From: DASPXY01 sp038227745
Lineage (GTDB): Bacteria; Planctomycetota; Planctomycetia; Gemmatales; Gemmataceae
Assembly: GCA_038227745.1 (NCBI GenBank)
Contig: JBBRPS010000654.1
Span: 1-5,978 of the forward strand
Reading direction: 5' to 3'
Length of the DNA: 5,978 nucleotides
A program made the position numbers and the translations under genes. The notes under the pieces are model-generated. The model searched no databases, was not told where the DNA came from, and saw only the letters and a list, made by a program, of their open reading frames with translations. Below are positions 1 to 5,960 of this stretch, in pieces (within the stretch, counting starts at the first letter, position 1; every line of letters starts with the position of its first letter).

Positions 1-10
1 AGGATAGGCA

Positions 11-71
11 TGGGGAGACTCCTGCCGGTGACAGCGGTGTGACAACCCTGTCATTGCAGCTGTTCTCCCCA
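11..71. repeat. Nested inverted repeat downstream of the secreted-protein gene
   Basis: TGGGGAGA (11-18) pairs exactly with TCTCCCCA (64-71). Inside it CTGC (22-25) pairs with GCAG (56-59), and TGACAG (29-34) pairs with CTGTCA (48-53). Together these give about 18 bp in a 61-nt imperfect hairpin. TGTCA (49-53) can instead pair with a second TGACA at 40-44 to form a tight hairpin with a 4-nt loop. It starts 91 nt past the stop of the gene ending at 162 and could act in 3'-end formation. No T-tract follows. No gene is seen in 1-161. Confidence 0.4.
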
Positions 72-161
72 CCTTTGTCCACCCCCCGCCGTAAAGCGTT
101 ATTGCGTAAGACCCGGAAGCTGGACGATCTCGTAAGCCGGCCGTTCGCCGCTAATCGGGAC

Positions 162-782
162 TCACTGCTGCAGGATCTCGACGGTGATCTCGAAGTCCCC
201 GCTGTTGACGCCGTAGAAGCCGCGGAGGTCGTTGACGTTGGTGATGAGGTCGGCGCCGTTGGAAACCTGGAACACCTGGGCGCCATCCCGCGTAGTGGAT
301 TCAATGTTCTGGGTGATGCCGCCCGGCTGGTTGATGACGACGCCATCGAAGTGGAAGCCCGGGTAGGCGTAGTCGGTCGAGGCGCTGCCCCCGGCCCCAC
401 TCGGGCTCGTAATCAGTGTCCCGCTGGGACGGTCCCGCCAGGCCACACGGGTGGCCCAGACGCGGATCTGGCTCGCCCGCAACGGCTGCTTGTCGAAGTC
501 GAGCAGCCGGGTGCCGGGCTCGGCGTTCACCGCCAGGGCCGAGTAGGAGAGTTGGGACCCGACCGCGGCCCTGGGCCCGAACACCCCCCTGGGGTGGATG
601 AGGCGTTTGGGCCGAGCGGATCGTTTCCGGAGGGAATTCGCCTTGGCCTTGGCGCTCGGTTTGGGACGGTCGGCGCTTTTGGACCGGGGGGCGCCCTTGA
701 CCCGGGTGCCCTGGGCCTCGACGGCACAATGCAGGGCCAGCAGCACGGCGAGGCCACACAGGCCCACGCAGAGTTTCTTCAC
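162..782 (-). CDS. Secreted protein of unrecognised family with a basic linker
   Basis: This is a 206-residue protein that I cannot assign to a family. Residues 1-23 look like a Sec signal peptide: a short basic start (MKK), a hydrophobic core, and a likely type I cleavage site after V-E-A (residue 23). The cysteine at 19 is preceded by histidine, so it is not a good lipobox. Residues 24-66 are a low-complexity Lys/Arg/Pro/Ser/Ala linker with about 15 basic residues and one acidic one. Residues 76-206 look like a compact, mostly beta domain with many Gly, Asn, Asp and aromatic residues, ending in a strand-like SGDFEITVEILQQ. No catalytic motif is evident. The start codon is GTG. It is chosen because a good AGGAG ribosome binding site lies 6 nt upstream and the signal peptide begins exactly there. 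The gene lies 203 nt after the kinase stop, so it is probably transcribed separately. That it is a real secreted protein is fairly sure; its function is unknown. Confidence 0.8.
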   Translation of the reverse strand: MKKLCVGLCGLAVLLALHCAVEAQGTRVKGAPRSKSADRPKPSAKAKANSLRKRSARPKRLIHPRGVFGPRAAVGSQLSYSALAVNAEPGTRLLDFDKQPLRASQIRVWATRVAWRDRPSGTLITSPSGAGGSASTDYAYPGFHFDGVVINQPGGITQNIESTTRDGAQVFQVSNGADLITNVNDLRGFYGVNSGDFEITVEILQQ

Positions 783-788
783 GGGATG

Positions 789-793
789 CTCCT
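789..793 (-). promoter_or_regulatory. Ribosome binding site AGGAG for the GTG-started secreted protein
   Basis: The minus strand reads AGGAG, then six bases (CATCCC), then GTG. This is a near-ideal Shine-Dalgarno site and it decides the non-ATG start at 782. The other two genes in the window have no comparably placed site. Confidence 0.7.
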
Positions 794-815
794 GTCGTGG
801 AAGTTGGGGAAGTGC

Positions 816-852
816 CGGCCGCCCGTCCCGGTGACGGACCGGGGGGCGGCCG
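816..852 (-). other. GC-rich imperfect hairpin between the kinase and the secreted-protein gene
   Basis: A 9-bp outer stem (816-824 CGGCCGCCC with 844-852 GGGCGGCCG) encloses a 4-bp inner stem (825-828 with 836-839) and a 7-nt loop, with a 4-nt bulge at 840-843. It sits about 135 nt after the kinase stop and about 34 nt before the GTG start of the next gene. No T-tract follows on the minus strand. It could be a weak kinase terminator or a leader structure of the secreted-protein mRNA. In GC-rich DNA such stems also arise by chance. Nothing else clear is seen in the 783-985 gap except a 6-bp hairpin at 854-868 and a T6 run at 910-915. Confidence 0.3.
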
Positions 853-985
853 CGCGTGTCTCACACGCTGGACCTCCGCAACGCCGGGTCGAGGCCGACA
901 CGTCTGCGGTTTTTTCCTCAGCTCGTGCGGACGGGAGACGGGTGTCGAGAAGGGAGGGGGTTGCCGCGGAGTCCGGCCGGCGCCG

Positions 986-3208
986 TCACTGCAATTCCTG
1001 AACCCAGACGTTGCGGAACACGACCGGGCTGCCGTGCGCCTGGAGGAGGAGTGGGCCGGGCGTGTCCTCCTCGCGCTGGCCCTGGGCGCTGGCCCGCTGA
1101 ATGTCCACGCGGTCCAGGACCATGACGCCGTTCTGCTGGACGGTGACCCAGGCGTCGCGGACCTTCCGGCCGTTCGCGGCGAAGCGGGCGGCGTGGAACT
1201 CGAGGTCGTAGGTCTGCCAGGTACACGGCGGCAGGCACATGTTCACCGCCGGCGCCGCCTGGTCGTAGAGGGCGCCGCACTCGTTCTTCAGCCCCCTCAG
1301 GCCGAAGCTGTCGAGGATCTGGATCTCGTAGCGGTTCTGCAGGAAGACGCCGCTGTTGGCCCGCCCCTGGCCCCGCCGCTCCGGCTGGAACGGCAGGAAG
1401 AATTCCAGGTGCGCGCGGAAGTCCTTGAAGGTGCGCCGACTGATCGCGCCCGCGGGGAGGACGCCGGCCGGCGCCCCGTCCGCCTTCAGCCACTCCGCGG
1501 TCCCCGAACCGTCGAACAGCACCACGGCCCCCGGCGGCGCCGCTGTCCCCAGGGCCCGGCTTCGCCGCCCCACGCGCTGCAGCGCCAGTAACCCCTCCGG
1601 GGACGCGCCGGTCAGCCGGCCGCCGAGGATCGTCCCGCTCCAGCCGGCCGCTGCGAAGGCGGCGGCGCCCGCCGCGGCCCGCGCGTCGCACTGCACCGCC
1701 ACCCGGCCGTCCCAGCCGCCCCCGGGCAGGCCGCCGCGCAGGAGCCGCACCGTGAACTGCCCGTTCCCCTGCGCGATCACCTGAGCACCGAACTTCTCCT
1801 TGCCGCCGACCGTGCCCTCGTACTCGCCCTGCACCGCGAAGTCGGCCCCGTACGGGTTGTCGGGCGGGACGAGCTCGACTTTCCCCTGAAGTGTACCCCC
1901 CCCGTCCTTCTCGGGCGGCTTCACGCTGCCGGGGCCGGGCGGCGCGGGCGGCATGGGCGGCGGTTCGACCTTCGCGCCGCCGCGCGCGAGCAGGACCACC
2001 CCCAGGACCACGCACACCAGCAGCACGACGCCGCCCACGAGCAGCCAGCGCAGTCGCCGGCCGCCGCCAGCCGCGAGAGGTCCGTCGCCGGCGAGGGTGG
2101 CGTCGTCGGCCCGCGGCTTGGTCGTCCCCGGACAAGTCACGGTGTCCGAGGACTCTGCCGCCGGCGCAACCGCGGGGACCGGCATGCCGAGCACGCCGGC
2201 GAGGGCGGCGGCCAGCGCGGCGGGCGTCTGGTAGCGATCCTCCGGCTTCTTGGCCATGAGCCGGCGGACCACCGCGGCGACCGGGGCGAGCACGTCAGGC
2301 CGCAACCGCTGGATCGGTTCCGCCTCGTGCATCTGCTGCTTGACGAGCTTCTCCCCCAGCGTCTTGCCGGGGAACGGCACGCGGCCGCTCAGGAGGTAGT
2401 AGAGGGTGCAGCCGAGGCTGTAGAGGTCGGCGCGGATGTCCACCGTGTGCGAGTCCACGACCTGCTCGGGGGCCATGTAGTCGGGCGTGCCCATCAGCGA
2501 GCCGTCCTGGGTCAGCGTGGCGGAGTGGTCGTCGCCCTCGCCGGTGTGCGCCAGTCGCGCCAGACCCATGTCGAGGATCTTGACCGCCCCGCCGTTCGCC
2601 AGGACGAGGTTGGCGGGCTTGAGGTCGCGGTGGACCATGCCCTGCTCGTGGGCGTGCTGCAACCCCAGCGCCGCCTGGCGGATGTACTCGCACGCCTGGG
2701 CGACCGGGAGCGGCCCCTGCTTCTTGACCAGGCGGGCCAGGTCGATGCCCTCGACGTACTCCATGGCGAAGAAGAGCGTGCCGCTCACTTCTTCGGCGTC
2801 GTAGGCGCCCACCACGTTGGGGTGCGACAGGCGGGTGGCGGCGCGGATCTCGCGTCGGAAACGGAGGATGCTCTCGTTGTCGGCGCAGCGGTCCTTGCGG
2901 ATGACCTTGAGGGCGACGAGGTAGTTCTGGGAATGGTGGCGCGCCTTGAAGACTGCCCCCATGCCGCCCTCGCCCAGGCGCTCGAGGAGGATGTACGGCC
3001 CGAGGAGCAGGTCGCCGCCGCGATCCTGGAAGAGCTGGTTGATCTGGTACGGCGTGAGCCAGCCGCGCCGCAGCAGTTCCCCGGCGAGGGCGCGCGGCTG
3101 GTCGAAGCGGCTCTGGAGGTCGCGGGCGAGTTCTTCCCACTCGCCGGGCGCCAGCAGGCGGCATTGGCGGAGGGCCTCGACAAGGTTGGCGACGGAAGCG
3201 ATACTCAT
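986..3208 (-). CDS. Receptor-like Ser/Thr protein kinase fused to a DUF1080 (3-keto-disaccharide hydrolase) domain
   Basis: This 740-residue protein should phosphorylate Ser/Thr residues of cytoplasmic targets. Residues 1-70 form a helical preamble (ending LTPYQINQLFQ) typical of planctomycete kinases. The Hanks kinase domain (about 72-340) looks complete: Gly-rich loop LGEGGMGAVF (78-87), VALK lysine K101, helix-C glutamate E120, HRDLKPAN (193-200, catalytic D195), DMG in place of DFG (D213), and APE (246-248). A Pro/Ala/Thr-rich juxtamembrane stretch leads to one membrane span (about 388-408), then a Pro/Gly linker (411-438). Residues 440-556 resemble the beta region that often precedes DUF1080. 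Residues 560-740 are DUF1080, with LFDG, NSGVFLQNRYEIQILDSFGL, NECGALY, WQTYDLEF and a closing FRNVWVQEL. The kinase should therefore be inside and DUF1080 outside. The ATG is the earliest possible start, because an in-frame TGA lies four codons upstream (3218-3220). The kinase call is very sure. Whether DUF1080 acts as sensor or enzyme is not known. Confidence 0.96.
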   Translation of the reverse strand: MSIASVANLVEALRQCRLLAPGEWEELARDLQSRFDQPRALAGELLRRGWLTPYQINQLFQDRGGDLLLGPYILLERLGEGGMGAVFKARHHSQNYLVALKVIRKDRCADNESILRFRREIRAATRLSHPNVVGAYDAEEVSGTLFFAMEYVEGIDLARLVKKQGPLPVAQACEYIRQAALGLQHAHEQGMVHRDLKPANLVLANGGAVKILDMGLARLAHTGEGDDHSATLTQDGSLMGTPDYMAPEQVVDSHTVDIRADLYSLGCTLYYLLSGRVPFPGKTLGEKLVKQQMHEAEPIQRLRPDVLAPVAAVVRRLMAKKPEDRYQTPAALAAALAGVLGMPVPAVAPAAESSDTVTCPGTTKPRADDATLAGDGPLAAGGGRRLRWLLVGGVVLLVCVVLGVVLLARGGAKVEPPPMPPAPPGPGSVKPPEKDGGGTLQGKVELVPPDNPYGADFAVQGEYEGTVGGKEKFGAQVIAQGNGQFTVRLLRGGLPGGGWDGRVAVQCDARAAAGAAAFAAAGWSGTILGGRLTGASPEGLLALQRVGRRSRALGTAAPPGAVVLFDGSGTAEWLKADGAPAGVLPAGAISRRTFKDFRAHLEFFLPFQPERRGQGRANSGVFLQNRYEIQILDSFGLRGLKNECGALYDQAAPAVNMCLPPCTWQTYDLEFHAARFAANGRKVRDAWVTVQQNGVMVLDRVDIQRASAQGQREEDTPGPLLLQAHGSPVVFRNVWVQELQ

Positions 3209-3248
3209 GGTGCTCGGTCAGGGCGCCGCGGGGCCGCACATTTCTGGA

Positions 3249-3254
3249 AGTATA
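3249..3254 (-). promoter_or_regulatory. Possible -10 box for the kinase gene
   Basis: The minus strand reads TATACT here, five of six matches to TATAAT, about 40 nt upstream of the kinase ATG, in a locally AT-richer patch of an otherwise GC-rich gap. No TTGACA-like -35 sits at normal spacing (the hexamers 16-18 nt upstream do not match), so the call rests on the -10 and its position only. The gene has no clear Shine-Dalgarno site before its ATG. Confidence 0.3.
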
Positions 3255-3340
3255 GATCGTAGCTTGCCGTGCGGGCTTAGTCTACCCCTGGCGTGGCTTG
3301 CAGCAACCCGCATTCTCTCTTTGTGTCCCCTGCAATGAGC

Positions 3341-3368
3341 AAGCCCACGGGTGGCCACCCGTGGGCTT
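3341..3368 (-). terminator. Perfect 28-bp palindrome, likely terminator of the TPR gene
   Basis: Positions 3341-3354 (AAGCCCACGGGTGG) are the exact reverse complement of 3355-3368, with no spacer. As RNA it would fold into a 12-bp, very GC-rich stem with a GGCC loop. It begins 24 nt after the TPR stop on the minus strand and lies before the putative kinase -10, which is where a terminator is expected. The U-tract is poor on both strands (TT then GCTC on minus; TTT then CC on plus), so it may need Rho or act as an mRNA-stabilising hairpin. Being palindromic, it would fold the same way from either strand. Confidence 0.55.
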
Positions 3369-3370
3369 TC

Positions 3371-3392
3371 CTGACTCCTGACTCCTGACTCC
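3371..3392. repeat. Heptanucleotide tandem repeat, (TGACTCC)3
   Basis: Three perfect head-to-tail copies of TGACTCC occupy 3372-3392, and one extra matching C at 3371 makes a 22-nt run of period 7. The run directly abuts the TPR stop codon (3393-3395) and ends two bases from the palindrome at 3341-3368. It resembles in form the short tandemly repeated heptanucleotides (STRR) known from filamentous cyanobacteria. Confidence 0.85.
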
Positions 3393-5825
3393 TCACCGGC
3401 CCGGCGGCGGCACCGCGGGGATGCGCTCCAGCTCCCCCACGACTTTCTCGATCCACGTCTGCCACTGCGCCTTCGTCGCGGTGTTGCCCGCCGTACGGAA
3501 CGCCGCCTCGGGCATCTGCGGCAGGTCGGCCCGCACCGCCATCACCGCCGTCCGCGCCGCCTCCAGCGCCCCCCGCGCCTGCGACGCATCGCCCGTCAGC
3601 GTGCAGCAGTTCAGCAGCCGCTGACAGACCAGCAGGCCCTCGATGCGGCCGCGGAAACGCTGGGCGAGCTGGCTGTAGCGCCGCACCGCCTCCGGGTAGT
3701 TGTTCGGCAGCTCGAACACGCAATCGACCGCCGACAACAGCGCCTTGCGCAGCAGCTCTTCCTCCACGGACGCCAGTCGCCTCGACGCCGCCCGCGCCTC
3801 CAGATCGTCCGACAGCTTCTGATACACCTCGTACGCCTTCTCCAGGTTCTCCTGGCGCACGCTCTTGTAAATGAGCTGCTTGTCGGCCGTCATGTTGTCC
3901 GTGCTGGTGAACTTCGCCTGTTCGGCCATCTGGCGGTAGCACTCGCCGAGCATGTCGCGCGCCGCCAGCACGCCGGCGTTGTCCGGGAACTGGCGGATCG
4001 CCTCCTTGAGGCGGAACTCCGCCTGGTCGAACTTGCGGCGCTGGAACAGCAGCTCGGCCAGCTTGTACAGCGACTGCTCCTCGGCCGCGCGGTCCGGCGA
4101 CGGCACCGTCAGCGTCAGGTTCTGCTTGAGGATCTCTTCCGCCTGGTCGAGGTTGTGCAGCTCGGCCTCGACCAGCGCCAGCTCCAGGCGTGCCCGGTAG
4201 GTGAAGGCGCTGCGCGGGTACTTGATGCACTCGTAGTACGCCTCCTTGGCCTGGTCGGTCTGCTTCAGCGCCCGGTGGGCGCCGGCCAGGGCGAACCAGC
4301 CCTCGACCTGGCGCTCCGGCGGCACCTCAAGCTTGACGTACTGCTGCAGCAGGGCGACCGCCCGGGCGTGGTCGCGGGCCTGGAGGTGGCAGCTCGCGCC
4401 GTTCCAGAGGCGGGCGGCCTTCTCGGCCGGCACACGGCCCTCGGCGGACTGCTCGTAGGCGACGGCGGCCTTGCGATACAGGGCGACGGCCTCCTCGCGC
4501 AGGGAAGTCCCTTCTGGCCCGTCCATCGCGGCGGCCTTCTTCGACAGCGCCGCCGCCCGCCCCTCCAGGGCCTCGGCGAGGCGCTGCTCGGCGACGCCCG
4601 GCAGCGCCACCCTTTGATACAGTTCCGCGAGCTGCTGGGCGCGCTCGTGGTCCTGCGCCTCGCGGTAGACACGGCAGCCGGCCTCGAACAGCGCGCGCGC
4701 CGGGTCCAGGCCGAGCAGCGGGTTCTGGTAGTCCTTCGCCGACTGCACCTTGTCGAGCGCCTGGCGGAACCAGTCGAGGGCCGTTGCCGGCTCCCTGCCC
4801 TGGAGGCGCAGCTCGGCCAACCGCAGCGCCGCGGCCTGACCGTACGGTCCGCCCTCGCGCGTCGCGTCCTGCCAGCGGGCGCCCGCCTCGGCCTCGTCGC
4901 GCGGGTCGGCGTTGTAGTGGCACAGGCCCAGCGCATACAGGACGTAGCCCTTGCCGCCGGGCACCACCGACGGGTCGGCGAGCACTTCCTTCCACATCGG
5001 AATGGCCTGGCCCCACAGGTTCTCGTCCTGTGAGCAGCGCGCCTGCAGGTAGCGGGCCTTGAGGCGGACGGCCGGGGGGGCCGCCGGGCCGACGTGGCGC
5101 AGCGCCTTGAGTGCTTCGGGGCGCTGGCCCTTCTCCAGCAGCAGCTCGCCGCGCTTCAGCGAGGCGGGAGCCAGCACGCTGTCGTCGTAGCCGTTGTCGA
5201 GCTGCTTCTGGTTGGCCTGCAGGGCGGCGGCGAGGTCGGGGCGGGGCAGGCGCAGGTAGGCCTCGGTGAGCATGCCGTAGCCCTCGGCCGGCTCTTCGGC
5301 GCCCTGCGGCGTGGCGCGCGTCAGGTAGTCGATGGCGCGCGTCAGGTCGCCGCCGGACTGGAAGAGCAGTTTGCCGAGGTAATAGTGCAGGCGCGCCAGG
5401 TCCTGAGGGGCGACGCCGCGCGCCTCGGCCTGTTCGAGGAACAGGAAGGCCTTGCGGCGCTGGTCCGCGGCGCTGTCGGACGGCCCCTGCTCGGCGAGGC
5501 GTGTGTAGACCACGCCGCCGAGGAAGTTGGCCTCGGGCAGGCGCGCGGGCTGTTCGCGGGCGCCTTCGAGGACGTGCTCGGCCATCGGCAGCAGGGGGGC
5601 GGCGGGGGCGCGCAGCTCCTTGAGCGCCTCGCGCAGGGCGACGATCTCGCGGTCGAGTCGGCCGGCGGCCGGGCCGCCGCGGAAGGCGGCGCCGGCGGCG
5701 ACGACGAGGAGGGCCAGCAGGCCGGTGAAGAAGGTCGGTACCTGCCAGAGCACCCGCGGCGCGCGGCTGGCCCGGAAGGCCGGCCCGAATCGCCACGCAG
5801 TCCCGCGAGCCGTTTGTGTGCTCAT
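3393..5825 (-). CDS. Membrane-anchored tetratricopeptide (TPR) repeat protein
   Basis: This 810-residue protein has a basic N-terminus (1-28), one membrane span at about 29-49 (TFFTGLLALLVVAAGAAF core), and a long helical-repeat domain from about 56 to 800, expected outside the cytoplasm. TPR-like helix pairs are visible at about 142-175, 256-286, 332-360, 468-501, 505-539, 541-572 and, most canonical, 581-616 (LYKLAELLFQRRKFDQAEFR, then AIRQFPDN). The far C-terminus is Pro-rich (PAVPPPGR). No enzyme motif is seen, so a protein-protein scaffold role is inferred from the fold. The ATG at 5825 is chosen because it places the membrane span near the N-terminus as an anchor. The frame stays open upstream to a TTG at 5978, but that would add 51 non-helical residues encoded partly by short tandem repeats. 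No well-spaced Shine-Dalgarno site is visible. A 184-nt gap with a hairpin separates it from the kinase. The fold is sure; the specific role is unknown. Confidence 0.9.
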   Translation of the reverse strand: MSTQTARGTAWRFGPAFRASRAPRVLWQVPTFFTGLLALLVVAAGAAFRGGPAAGRLDREIVALREALKELRAPAAPLLPMAEHVLEGAREQPARLPEANFLGGVVYTRLAEQGPSDSAADQRRKAFLFLEQAEARGVAPQDLARLHYYLGKLLFQSGGDLTRAIDYLTRATPQGAEEPAEGYGMLTEAYLRLPRPDLAAALQANQKQLDNGYDDSVLAPASLKRGELLLEKGQRPEALKALRHVGPAAPPAVRLKARYLQARCSQDENLWGQAIPMWKEVLADPSVVPGGKGYVLYALGLCHYNADPRDEAEAGARWQDATREGGPYGQAAALRLAELRLQGREPATALDWFRQALDKVQSAKDYQNPLLGLDPARALFEAGCRVYREAQDHERAQQLAELYQRVALPGVAEQRLAEALEGRAAALSKKAAAMDGPEGTSLREEAVALYRKAAVAYEQSAEGRVPAEKAARLWNGASCHLQARDHARAVALLQQYVKLEVPPERQVEGWFALAGAHRALKQTDQAKEAYYECIKYPRSAFTYRARLELALVEAELHNLDQAEEILKQNLTLTVPSPDRAAEEQSLYKLAELLFQRRKFDQAEFRLKEAIRQFPDNAGVLAARDMLGECYRQMAEQAKFTSTDNMTADKQLIYKSVRQENLEKAYEVYQKLSDDLEARAASRRLASVEEELLRKALLSAVDCVFELPNNYPEAVRRYSQLAQRFRGRIEGLLVCQRLLNCCTLTGDASQARGALEAARTAVMAVRADLPQMPEAAFRTAGNTATKAQWQTWIEKVVGELERIPAVPPPGR

Positions 5826-5911
5826 GTCCTGCCCATCCAGCCGTGCGCCGGCCCCCTCGGGACCGTCGGCGCACTGTTCCTGCCTCCCACCATCGGGCGG
5901 GGGCTTCTGGC

Positions 5912-5932
5912 ATAATCGGGGGGAGGTGTCAA
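5912..5932 (-). promoter_or_regulatory. TTGACA element with short-spaced GATTAT, possible promoter of the TPR gene
   Basis: The minus strand has a perfect TTGACA (5927-5932), then nine bases (mostly C), then GATTAT (5912-5917, four of six matches to TATAAT), about 87-107 nt upstream of the TPR ATG. Nine bases is far short of the usual 16-18, and at 17-nt spacing the hexamer is only CAGAAG. It may be a weak or unusual promoter, or chance. Confidence 0.2.
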
Positions 5933-5935
5933 GAC

Positions 5936-5960
5936 GAGTGATGAGTACCGAACACCGAAC
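5936..5960. repeat. Two abutting period-7 repeats: GAGTGAT (1.6 copies) and (ACCGAAC)2
   Basis: Positions 5936-5946 read GAGTGATGAGT, period 7 over 11 nt. Positions 5947-5960 follow at once with two perfect copies of ACCGAAC. Both have the same 7-bp period as the repeat after the TPR stop, though the units differ in sequence. They lie in the upstream region of the TPR gene. Confidence 0.6.

Noticed and set aside
854..868. GCGTGT-CTC-ACACGC mini-hairpin as a terminator of the kinase gene
   Set aside because: It has only six base pairs and no following T-tract. Such short stems are common by chance in DNA of this composition.
39..1001. 320-codon plus-strand open frame opposite the secreted-protein gene
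   Set aside because: It is antisense to a gene with a signal peptide and a good ribosome site, and it shows no domain or ribosome site of its own.
918..2135. 405-codon minus-strand open frame overlapping the 3' half of the kinase gene
   Set aside because: It runs in another frame of the kinase and is almost wholly Arg/Gly/Ala/Pro. The DUF1080 motifs are in the kinase frame, so this is a GC-rich shadow.
2327..3262. 311-codon plus-strand open frame opposite the kinase gene
   Set aside because: It is antisense to the kinase domain. Its Val/Leu/Gly/Ala/Arg-rich composition with scattered Asp/His is what the reverse complement of GC-rich kinase codons gives. No domain or ribosome site is seen.
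3277..4230. 317-codon minus-strand open frame crossing the TPR stop into the intergenic gap
   Set aside because: It is an out-of-frame shadow of the TPR 3' end that happens to run on through the heptamer repeat and palindrome. Its composition is not protein-like.
4327..5913. 528-codon minus-strand open frame overlapping the TPR gene
   Set aside because: It is a frame-shifted reading of the TPR gene, dominated by Arg, Ala, Pro and Gly with no recognisable repeats. The membrane span and TPR motifs are in the other frame.
4155..5915. Two long plus-strand open frames (4155-5033 and 5094-5915) opposite the TPR gene
   Set aside because: Both are antisense readings of the helical repeats. Their Leu/Gly/Val/Arg-rich texture is the expected complement of Glu/Ala/Leu/Arg codons.
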